A stretch of 64,000 nt of DNA from Microbacterium sp. CFH 31415 (GTDB lineage: Bacteria > Actinomycetota > Actinomycetes > Actinomycetales > Microbacteriaceae). Where the stretch lies: positions 186,001-250,000 of the forward strand of contig NZ_JAKYXC010000005.1 of the NCBI RefSeq assembly GCF_022538185.1, read 5' to 3'. The notes beneath the pieces were generated by a model, which did not search any database, was not told the DNA's origin, and was given only the letters and a program-made list of their open reading frames with translations. The translations under genes and the position numbers were made by a program. The stretch's first letter is position 1. Every line of letters begins with the position of its first letter. Shown piece by piece: positions 24,567 through 31,505 of this stretch.

Positions 24567-25832
24567 TCAGCGCCCGCCGAGCCGGGAGTACTCGGCGAGG
24601 GCCTTCGCATCCTCGGCGTGGCGGAGGGCGCGGCGAGCGGCGTCGAGCGCGGCGACCGGGTCGTCGACCTGCCGCGCGCGGGCCAGCTCGTCCTGGGCGG
24701 AGAGCAGGCGTGCGCGCGCGTCTGCGCCGCCGTGGGAGTGCGCGACGGATGCCTCGGCCCGCGCGATGGCGCTGCGTGCGGCGGCGAGCGTCCCCGGCAG
24801 CGCCGTGCGCGCTCCGCGGATGCGCTGCTGCGCGGTGCGTGCGTCGCCGAGGGCGAGGTCGAGCCGGCCGCGCAGGCGCGCGATGCGGTCGACGGAGCGC
24901 GACGGATGGCGCGCAGCATCCGCTTCCACCGTCGTCAGCTCCGACTCGATCGCGCGCAGCTCCGCACCGAGCCGCTCGGCGTCGCCGGGGTCGAGGTGCT
25001 CGCGCGTCACGCCGGCCTGGCGCAGCGCAGTGCACGCGGCGTCGATCTCTCCGGGCAGCGCCTGCGCGGCCTGGAGCACGAGCCTGTGCGTCTCCTCGAG
25101 GATGCGGGCGTCGGCCTCGGCCGTCCGCAGGGCCCGCTCGGCGGAGGCGAGCTCGGCGAGGACGCTCTGCGACGGGTCGGCGGCCCGTGCTTCCGCCGCG
25201 TCGAGCAGGCGAGACGCCTCGTCGGCAGCGGCGGCGGCGGCGTGGGCGGCGCGCGAAGCATCCCTCCACTCCTCCTCGGCGAAGCGAGCCGAGAGATCGC
25301 CGACCAGCGCGGCGGGGTCGCCCATCGATGCGCGCAGCTGGGCGAGGCGCTCGCGGGCGGAGGCCACCTGGCTCGCAGCGGACACGTTTGCGCGCACCCA
25401 CTCGGCATGCTCGGCTCGTGCGCTCGCGATCACCGTGAGGGCGTCGGCCGACCGGCGGTCGATGCGCGCGGCGAGGCGGCGGATGTCGGCGGGAGCGGCG
25501 TCGGACGCCGACAGCGCGCGGTACTCGTCGAAGGACTCATCGCGCACATGCTGGGCGGTCATGCGCGCCCGGCGCAGCGAGACCGGCCCCCCGCCCCCGT
25601 AGAGCGCGCCCGACAGGCCGACCTCCAGATCGAGCTCGGCGACCGCGTCGTCGAGCCGGACCAGCGTCGCGCCGGCGCGCGTGCGCTCCTGCTCGGCTGC
25701 CGCGCGAGCGCGGGGAGAACGGCGGGCACGGCGGATGCCCCAGGCCAGGACGGCGACGAGGATGGCCGTCACGCCGAACACGACCAGCGCGGGCACCAGC
25801 CACGCGAGGATCGCCCCGACGCTCTCAGCCAT
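24567..25832 (-). CDS. Membrane-anchored coiled-coil protein of unknown function
   Basis: This 421-residue protein has one N-terminal membrane segment (about 8-32, ILAWLVPALVVFGVTAILVAVLAW) and then a very Ala/Arg/Glu-rich cytoplasmic part predicted to be long helices or coiled coil. No enzyme motif is visible. ATG 25832 overlaps the stop of the upstream HAD gene by eight bases, so the two are translationally coupled. The helical tail resembles the C-terminal part of actinobacterial TPM-domain proteins, but the TPM domain is absent. I do not assign a function. Confidence 0.65.
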   Translation of the reverse strand: MAESVGAILAWLVPALVVFGVTAILVAVLAWGIRRARRSPRARAAAEQERTRAGATLVRLDDAVAELDLEVGLSGALYGGGGPVSLRRARMTAQHVRDESFDEYRALSASDAAPADIRRLAARIDRRSADALTVIASARAEHAEWVRANVSAASQVASARERLAQLRASMGDPAALVGDLSARFAEEEWRDASRAAHAAAAAADEASRLLDAAEARAADPSQSVLAELASAERALRTAEADARILEETHRLVLQAAQALPGEIDAACTALRQAGVTREHLDPGDAERLGAELRAIESELTTVEADAARHPSRSVDRIARLRGRLDLALGDARTAQQRIRGARTALPGTLAAARSAIARAEASVAHSHGGADARARLLSAQDELARARQVDDPVAALDAARRALRHAEDAKALAEYSRLGGR

Positions 25833-26508
25833 CGGAGTCCTCGAACAGGAGCAGCGTGCGCAACCGTGCCACGTCGTCGACCGCGGCCTGTGCACCGTCG
25901 GCCTCGTGCGGCCAGCTGAAGCCCCAGCGCACGAAGATCACCGGCACGTCGTTGGCCGCCCCGCCCTCGACGTCGTGATGCCGGTCGCCGACGAGCACGG
26001 GGCGGCTCGTGTCGGCCCCGGCCGCAGCGAGACGCCGCAGGGCCTCCGCCACGATGTCGGACTTCGCGCTGAGCGTCTTCTCGTCGGGCGTCGCGCCCAC
26101 GATCGCGGTGAGCGAGGTGGAGAGATCGAAGTGGTCCATCAGGGCGACGACCTGCACCTCGGGTTTCGAGCTCGCTGTCGCCTGCGGGATGCCGGCTGCC
26201 GCGACATCCCGGATCAGCACATCGATGCCGTCGAAGAGCTTGGCGCCCGTCGTGTACCCGTCGGCTTTGCCGAGCACGCGGTAGAACGCGACCGCCTCGC
26301 TGGACTCGGCGGGCGACATGCCGACGTTGACCTGGAACGACTCGTACATCGGCGGGCCGATCCAGTGCACCAGCTCGGCGCGGGTCGGCGGACGCTTGCC
26401 GAAGTGCTCGAGGGTGACCGTCAGCCGCCGCAGGATGCCGTCGGACGCGTCGACGATCGTGCCGTCGACGTCCCACAGCACACAGGTCCAGGGCGATCGG
26501 CTCGGCAT
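25825..26508 (-). CDS. HAD-superfamily phosphatase (phosphoglycolate-phosphatase-like)
   Basis: This 227-residue HAD enzyme starts with motif I (LWDVDGTIVDA) and continues with a helical cap, motif II (TASSK), a Lys region (KSDIVAEALRRL) and motif IV (VLVGDRHHDVEGGAAN). That order is typical of Gph/PpaX phosphatases acting on small phosphates. I take ATG 26508, which lies seven bases after TAAGGT and also has GGGAGG just before it; a GTG at 26517 would fall inside that hexamer. It forms an operon with the coiled-coil membrane protein. Confidence 0.83.
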   Translation of the reverse strand: MPSRSPWTCVLWDVDGTIVDASDGILRRLTVTLEHFGKRPPTRAELVHWIGPPMYESFQVNVGMSPAESSEAVAFYRVLGKADGYTTGAKLFDGIDVLIRDVAAAGIPQATASSKPEVQVVALMDHFDLSTSLTAIVGATPDEKTLSAKSDIVAEALRRLAAAGADTSRPVLVGDRHHDVEGGAANDVPVIFVRWGFSWPHEADGAQAAVDDVARLRTLLLFEDSDG

Positions 26509-26515
26509 GCCTCCC

Positions 26516-26521
26516 ACCTTA
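26516..26521 (-). promoter_or_regulatory. -10 element (TAAGGT) for the HAD gene
   Basis: TAAGGT on the minus strand is seven bases upstream of ATG 26508. It decides against the GTG at 26517. Confidence 0.4.
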
Positions 26522-26549
26522 TTCGCCGACGCGTTCCCCCTCGTCTATC

Positions 26550-26618
26550 GCGAGACTGCATCGGTGCCCCGAGACTGCGTCCCGTGGCAGCACGTTCGGT
26601 GCACGGATGCGGTCTCGC
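26550..26618. repeat. Intergenic repeat: three GAGACYGCRTC copies
   Basis: GAGACTGCATC (26552-26562) and GAGACTGCGTC (26571-26581) are direct copies; GATGCGGTCTC (26606-26616) is an inverted copy. The outer pair forms a 13-base inverted repeat with one mismatch (26550-26562 and 26606-26618). It lies between the HAD and nucS genes. It may be a hairpin or a protein site. Confidence 0.55.
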
Positions 26619-26633
26619 GGCGCAGGTAGGAGC

Positions 26634-26699
26634 GGGGGGCGCCGGGCGGGGGGCGCCGGGCGGGGCGGGGGCGCCGGGTCAGAACAGGCGGGGGGCGCC
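26634..26699. repeat. G-rich GGCGCC repeats at the 3' end of nucS
   Basis: The core GGCGCC occurs at 26638, 26652, 26670 and 26694 within G-runs; the first two units are perfect 14-bp tandem copies. It covers the end of nucS and its trailer. It could form hairpins (GGCGCC is self-complementary) or G-quadruplexes and may end transcription. Confidence 0.5.
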
Positions 26700-27374
26700 G
26701 GACTCGATGCCCTTCATGCCCTCGTAGTCGAGGGTGACGCAGCGGATGCCGCGGTCGGCGGCGAGCACCTTCGCCTGCGGCTTGATCTCCTGCGCGGCGA
26801 AGACGCCGGTCACGGGGGCGAGGTGCGGGTCGCGGCCGAGAAGCTCGAGGTAGCGCGTGAGCTGCTCGACGCCGTCGATGTCGCCGCGGCGCTTCACCTC
26901 GACCGCGATCGTGCCGCCGGCGGGATTGCGCAGCAGCAGGTCGACCGGGCCGATCGCCGTGGGGAACTCGCGGCGCACGAGCGTGAGGTTGTCGCCGAGC
27001 ACGTCGACCTGCTCGGCCAGCAGGCGCTGCAGGTCGGCCTCGACGCCGTCCTTCTGCAGGCCGGGGTCGATGCCGAGCTCGTGCGACGTGTCGTGCAGCA
27101 CCTCGTAGATGCGCACGAGCAGCGCGTCACCGGTCTTGGCGTGCGTCACGCGCCAGTACTCGCGCACTCCCGCGGCGGCGGACTCGGCATCCGGCTCCTC
27201 CACCTCCAGGCGGCACGGCGGACTCATCCAGTTCAGCGGCTTGTACGAACCGCCGTCGGAGTGCACGAGCAGACTGCCGTCGCCCTTATGAACGAGCAGA
27301 CGCGTCGCGAGCGGGAGATGCGCGGTGAGCCGACCGGTGTAGTCGACGGAGCAGCGGGCGATGACGAGACGCAC
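26679..27374 (-). CDS. nucS: Mismatch endonuclease NucS (EndoMS)
   Basis: This 231-residue nuclease is the actinobacterial/archaeal replacement for MutS-MutL: it cuts both strands at G-T, G-G and T-T mismatches. An N-terminal DNA-binding/dimer domain ([16 protein letters not shown]) is followed by a RecB-like catalytic domain with Asp145 (GPVDLLLRN), Glu159-Val-Lys161 (AVEVKRR) and Gln171 (VEQLTRYLE). The C terminus ends in LF, consistent with a sliding-clamp-binding tail. The GTG lies six bases after TAGGCT, so a leaderless mRNA is likely. No mutS or mutL is seen nearby. Confidence 0.95.
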   Translation of the reverse strand: MRLVIARCSVDYTGRLTAHLPLATRLLVHKGDGSLLVHSDGGSYKPLNWMSPPCRLEVEEPDAESAAAGVREYWRVTHAKTGDALLVRIYEVLHDTSHELGIDPGLQKDGVEADLQRLLAEQVDVLGDNLTLVRREFPTAIGPVDLLLRNPAGGTIAVEVKRRGDIDGVEQLTRYLELLGRDPHLAPVTGVFAAQEIKPQAKVLAADRGIRCVTLDYEGMKGIESGAPRLF

Positions 27375-27380
27375 CCGAAG

Positions 27381-27386
27381 AGCCTA
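27381..27386 (-). promoter_or_regulatory. -10 element (TAGGCT) for leaderless nucS
   Basis: TAGGCT on the minus strand is six bases upstream of the GTG at 27374. Confidence 0.5.
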
Positions 27387-27408
27387 GCCCGCGCCCGGAC
27401 CGCTGCGA

Positions 27409-28638
27409 TCAGTGGTGCGGGTGACCCGCACCGAGCTTGGAGCCGGCGATCGGCTTGGCAGCGCCCGACGCGAGACCCGAGAGCGCGATGAGGCCGACGA
27501 TGATCCACAGCGTGGGCAGGATGCCGATCTGGTTGCTGATCCAGCCGAGCGCGGGCGGGCCGCACAGGAAGGCGAGGTAGCCGATCGTGGCGGCTGCCGA
27601 GACGGATGCCGCGGCCTTGGCCGGATCGTCGGCGGCCGCCGACATGCCCAGCGGGAAGCCGAGCGACGCTCCTGCACCCCACAGGGCGATGCCGACGAAC
27701 GCGATCGGCAGGTTCGGCGCGAGGATGAACAGGATGAGTCCGACGCCGGCGGCCACGGCGAGGACGCGGAGCGTCCACACGCGACCGATGCGGTCGACGA
27801 TCGGGCCGCCGAGGACGCGGAAGACGGTCATCGACACCGAGAAGACGGTGAGGGCGATCGCGCCGACCGCCTCGGTCTCGCCGTGGCCGTCGACCATCGC
27901 GATGGTCAGCCAGTCGTTGGCGCTGCCCTCTGCGAACGCCATGCCGAGCATGATCGCTCCGATGGCGTACGTGCGCGGATCGCGCCACACGGCGAGCTGC
28001 TCAGCGAGCCGCTCGCGGCGGGTGGCGGGCGTCGCCGGATCGTCGTGCATGGTCTCGCGGATCGGCACCGCCCGCAGGGCGGCCAGCCCGGCGATCAGCA
28101 CGAGGATGCCGACGATCCACAGGTGCCAGGCGACGCCGACGTTCCAGACGGCCATCAGCACGCCGATGCCGGCGCCGGCGACGGTGCCCAGGCTGAAGAA
28201 GGCGTGGAAGAGCGGCATCAGGGTCTTCTCGAAGGCCTGCTCCACCGCGGCCGCCTCGACGTTCATCATGACGTCGGTCGCGCTCATGCCCACGCCCATG
28301 AGCGCGAGCCCGATCGCGGTTACGGCGTAGGACGCGAGGAACTCGACACCGAGACCGACCACAGCGACGCCGAGTGAGAACGTGACGATCGTCAGGAACA
28401 TGCCGCGGCGGGCGCCGAGCCGCACGACGAGCACGTTCGCGATCGACAGGCCGACGATCGCCGCAGCACCGGAGATGAACAGCAGGATGCCGATCTCGGC
28501 GTCATCGATGCCGAGGTCCCTCTTCACAGCCGGCAGGCGCGACGCCCAGGACGCGAAGCCGAGGCCCGTCACGAGGAAGATCGTGAAGACGGCGGTGCGC
28601 CAGTTGACCAGCTGAGAGCGCGAGAGAACCTTATCCAC
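27409..28638 (-). CDS. MFS transporter (FucP/YcaD-like sugar or drug permease)
   Basis: This 409-residue protein has 12 hydrophobic segments, with FASWASRLPAVKRDLGI in loop 1-2 and a YbjJ-like arrangement. Divergence from a LacI regulator suggests carbohydrate transport, though the YbjJ-like family has no firm substrate. I use GTG 28638, six bases after TACCGT; the frame continues upstream through the promoter without a plausible start. The operator palindrome at 28669-28684 lies between the two divergent starts and can control both. Confidence 0.85.
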   Translation of the reverse strand: MDKVLSRSQLVNWRTAVFTIFLVTGLGFASWASRLPAVKRDLGIDDAEIGILLFISGAAAIVGLSIANVLVVRLGARRGMFLTIVTFSLGVAVVGLGVEFLASYAVTAIGLALMGVGMSATDVMMNVEAAAVEQAFEKTLMPLFHAFFSLGTVAGAGIGVLMAVWNVGVAWHLWIVGILVLIAGLAALRAVPIRETMHDDPATPATRRERLAEQLAVWRDPRTYAIGAIMLGMAFAEGSANDWLTIAMVDGHGETEAVGAIALTVFSVSMTVFRVLGGPIVDRIGRVWTLRVLAVAAGVGLILFILAPNLPIAFVGIALWGAGASLGFPLGMSAAADDPAKAAASVSAAATIGYLAFLCGPPALGWISNQIGILPTLWIIVGLIALSGLASGAAKPIAGSKLGAGHPHH

Positions 28639-28644
28639 CCGACA

Positions 28645-28650
28645 ACGGTA
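28645..28650 (-). promoter_or_regulatory. -10 element (TACCGT) for the leaderless MFS gene
   Basis: TACCGT on the minus strand is six bases upstream of the GTG at 28638. Confidence 0.45.
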
Positions 28651-28668
28651 GCGGCCGACTCTGCGCTT

Positions 28669-28684
28669 GTCGAATCGATTCGAC
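28669..28684 (+). promoter_or_regulatory. LacI-type operator, perfect 16-bp palindrome
   Basis: GTCGAATCGATTCGAC reads the same on both strands and has the central CG usual for LacI-family operators. Its right half holds TTCGAC (28679-28684), a -35-like hexamer 18 bases before TACCAT (28703-28708), nine bases ahead of the lacI-family ATG. Autorepression and control of the divergent MFS gene are inferred. Confidence 0.75.
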
Positions 28685-28717
28685 GCCCGTCCTGACGCCG
28701 GGTACCATCGAACCGAC

Positions 28718-29761
28718 ATGAGCACGCGCCGAGCCACCATCGCCGACGTCGCACGCGAAGCGGGCGTCTCGCCGTCGACCGCGTCCGTCGTGTTCAGCGG
28801 CAAGACCAAGGTCTCCGACGCCACGCGCCGCCGCGTGCTCGACGCCGCGTCGGCGCTCGGCTACACCGGACCCGATCCGAGGGCCGCCTCGCTGCGCCGC
28901 GGCCGCTCCGGCATCGTCGGCGTCGTGTTCGAGGAGCACCTCGGAACCGCCTTCCTCGACCCGGTCAAGACGCTCATGATGGACGGCCTCTCCGACGGCG
29001 TCGCGCCGCTCAGCGCCGGCCTCCTGCTGCTGCGCGACACCGAGCCGGACGGCGGCACGTCGCTCACGACCGCGCCGCTCGACGCCGCCGTCCTCGTCGG
29101 ATGCAGCGGGCACCTGCGTCGCTCGCTCGATGCCGTCAAGGCACGCGGCATCCCGGTCGTCGTCATCGAGGGGGATGCCGGTGACGACGTGCCCCGCATC
29201 GGCCTCGACAACCGCGAAGCCCAGCGCCAGGCCGCGAGCCACCTGCGCTCGCTGGGGCACACGCGGGTCGCGATCGTCGCGCTGCCGGCCCGCGCCGGCT
29301 GGGAGGGCGGCTGGATCCTCGACGGCACTGCGATCACGGTGGACGTCACGCGAGAGCGCCTCGCCGGGGCCATGGACGTGTTCCCGGATGCCGCGGCGTA
29401 CGCCGCCGCCGGAAGCTTCATCGACGAGGGACTCGCGGCCGGCCGGCTGATCTTCGCCGACCCCGCCGAGCGGCCGACCGCCGTCATCGCGCAGAGCGAC
29501 CTGCTCGCCGCGGGGGTGATCCGCGCCGCCGAAGAGGCGGGACTGCGTGTTCCCGAGGACGTCAGCGTGACCGGCTTCGACGGCATCGTGGTCGACGGGC
29601 TCGCGCCGTACGAGCTGACGACGCTCGTGCAGCCCGCCGCGGACAAGGGCCGTGCGGCCGGCCGCGCGGTGACCGCGATGCTCGACGGTGACCGCGCGGC
29701 GTCGATCAGCTTCACGTGCGAGTTCCGCGAGGGCAGCACGACGGGCCCCGCACCCGCCTGA
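28718..29761 (+). CDS. LacI family transcriptional regulator
   Basis: This 347-residue regulator has the LacI helix-turn-helix and hinge (TIADVAREAGVSPSTASVVFSGKTKVSDATRRRV, about 7-42) and a sugar-binding-protein-like core with the C-terminal VTGFDG motif near 283. ATG 28718 gives MSTRRATIADVA, the usual short lead to the first helix. It is divergent from an MFS transporter around a perfect palindrome, so a sugar-type effector and local regulation are likely. The effector is not identifiable. Confidence 0.9.
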   Translation: MSTRRATIADVAREAGVSPSTASVVFSGKTKVSDATRRRVLDAASALGYTGPDPRAASLRRGRSGIVGVVFEEHLGTAFLDPVKTLMMDGLSDGVAPLSAGLLLLRDTEPDGGTSLTTAPLDAAVLVGCSGHLRRSLDAVKARGIPVVVIEGDAGDDVPRIGLDNREAQRQAASHLRSLGHTRVAIVALPARAGWEGGWILDGTAITVDVTRERLAGAMDVFPDAAAYAAAGSFIDEGLAAGRLIFADPAERPTAVIAQSDLLAAGVIRAAEEAGLRVPEDVSVTGFDGIVVDGLAPYELTTLVQPAADKGRAAGRAVTAMLDGDRAASISFTCEFREGSTTGPAPA

Positions 29762-29770
29762 CCGGGCAGG

Positions 29771-31318
29771 TCAGGACCGCTGCGGGCCGAGCGTGAGTCT
29801 GCGTTCGCCGAAGTCGGCGATCGTGTAGCGCCCGCAGTCGATCAGCTCGGCGTCGTCGAGCGAGGCACCGCCGGGCAGGGCGAACGGCACCGACTGGTCG
29901 TCGATCACGAGGAACGACACGTTCCCGACCCGGAAGTCGTCGCGATTGACGAGCCACGCGTAGCCGCGCAGCTCATGGTCCACCTGCACGAGGCTCCGCG
30001 GGTCGTCGAGGTGCGCCTTGGCCGGCCGGACCGTCCAGAACTGACCGGCTCCGGTGCGGGACGCGGCATCCGTCCACTCCACGACGCAGTCGAGGTCGGC
30101 ATCGGGCGCGTTCGCGGCGGACGCGAGGCGAGGGGTGCCGACGGCCGACGCGAGCAGCAGCGCAAGGGCCGTCGCCCCGGCGAGCACCGGGAGGCGGAGG
30201 GGGCGCGCCGTCCGGTGCGGCAGCAGCGCGGGCAGGACCACGAGGCCGAGCACGGGCGCGAACCCGATGGGCTGCAGGTAGCGCGCGGCATGCGTCCCGA
30301 GGACGACGGCACCCACGACGACGATGACCGGCATCACCCACCCGCACGCCGCCACGATGGCCGCGCCGACGTCGCCCCGCCGGACCAGCAGGACGGACGC
30401 CCACACGCACCACACCCAGAGCACGAACCCGAGCGTCACCCCGAGCGCGCCGACCGGGGTGCTCGCGCGCTCGCCGAGGAGAAACGCGTAGTAGCCGGCC
30501 GACTCGAGCCAGCGCGACGGATCGGCGTAGCCGGCGCCGGTGTTCGCGATCATCCCGGCGAGCGGCAGTCGCAGCACCAGACCCGCGACCGATCCGCCCA
30601 CGAGCGCGGCGATCAGCCACACCGCGGTCCGGCGCCGCGACGTGCCACCGCGCCACGCGACGACGGCCAGCACGGCCACCACGGGAACGACCGCCCACGC
30701 CGCGAACAGCGGATTGGTGAGGACGGATGCCGCGCCCACGGCCGCCAGCACCCAGGCCGGTCCGCTGCGTCCCGGCCGATCGAGCGCGCGTCGCACGAGT
30801 CCGACCGCCACCACCGAGGCGATCACGGTCGCGCTGTAGTACGTCGTCGTCAGCAGAAGCGATGCCGGCTCGAGCGCATCCCGGCTCGGCGACGACTCGG
30901 TGATCGCGAGCAGCCCGACCCCCGACAGCGCGAGAAGGGCCCCCGCGATCGGCGCGCGCTCCGCGCCGGCGGCGCCGGCGGCGAGCCGCAGCGCTCCGTA
31001 CAGCGCGAGCAGCGTGACGATCGCGGCGGTGACGAGCGTGCCGGCGATGCCCAGCCCGAGCAGGGAGAGCAGCACGACGAGGGCGCTCTCGGGCAGGAAG
31101 AGCACCGTCGACATCGCCCAGTCCTGCGGCTGACCGACGGCGATGGAGCGGGCCACGAGCGTCGTGACGAGCGAGTCGCCGTCGCGGAACAGCAGAACCG
31201 ACCTCGGCCCCGCGGCGACCGCAGCGGTGACCGCGATCGCGATCGCGAGTGCCGCGAGGGCGCCCAGCATCTCGCGCGGCCAGCGTGCTGCGCGCGTCAC
31301 GGCGGGATCGACGGCCAC
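29771..31318 (-). CDS. Polytopic membrane protein of unknown function (possible GT-C-like fold)
   Basis: This 515-residue protein has about 11 hydrophobic segments in residues 18-405 and a soluble C-terminal domain (about 410-515) with two cysteines. After helix 1 there is an extracytoplasmic loop LLFRDGDS; an acidic motif in this position is seen in GT-C glycosyltransferases that use lipid-linked sugars, so cell-wall or glycolipid synthesis is possible but unproved. The GTG start has only a weak CAGAGT six bases before it. It ends convergent with the LacI gene and is divergent from the mrp operon. No known family is firmly recognised. Confidence 0.65.
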   Translation of the reverse strand: MAVDPAVTRAARWPREMLGALAALAIAIAVTAAVAAGPRSVLLFRDGDSLVTTLVARSIAVGQPQDWAMSTVLFLPESALVVLLSLLGLGIAGTLVTAAIVTLLALYGALRLAAGAAGAERAPIAGALLALSGVGLLAITESSPSRDALEPASLLLTTTYYSATVIASVVAVGLVRRALDRPGRSGPAWVLAAVGAASVLTNPLFAAWAVVPVVAVLAVVAWRGGTSRRRTAVWLIAALVGGSVAGLVLRLPLAGMIANTGAGYADPSRWLESAGYYAFLLGERASTPVGALGVTLGFVLWVWCVWASVLLVRRGDVGAAIVAACGWVMPVIVVVGAVVLGTHAARYLQPIGFAPVLGLVVLPALLPHRTARPLRLPVLAGATALALLLASAVGTPRLASAANAPDADLDCVVEWTDAASRTGAGQFWTVRPAKAHLDDPRSLVQVDHELRGYAWLVNRDDFRVGNVSFLVIDDQSVPFALPGGASLDDAELIDCGRYTIADFGERRLTLGPQRS

Positions 31319-31505
31319 GGGTCCACTCTGGCACGCCGGGTCGCGGCATCCGCTCCGCTCTTCGTGCGTCCGGATGACCTGCGCTCGCCGCTTCGGATGC
31401 CCCGCGCGAACGCACCCGCCGTTTCACCCCGGTAGACTTCACGAGACATCTGATCGCCCGAGCTGCGCGCGGGAGCCCCCGGCCGACGACCATGAGGAGG
31501 CCCCC

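Noticed and set aside
22725..25919. Long plus-strand frames opposite the DUF2156 and coiled-coil genes
   Set aside because: Compositionally biased antisense frames with no recognisable domain.
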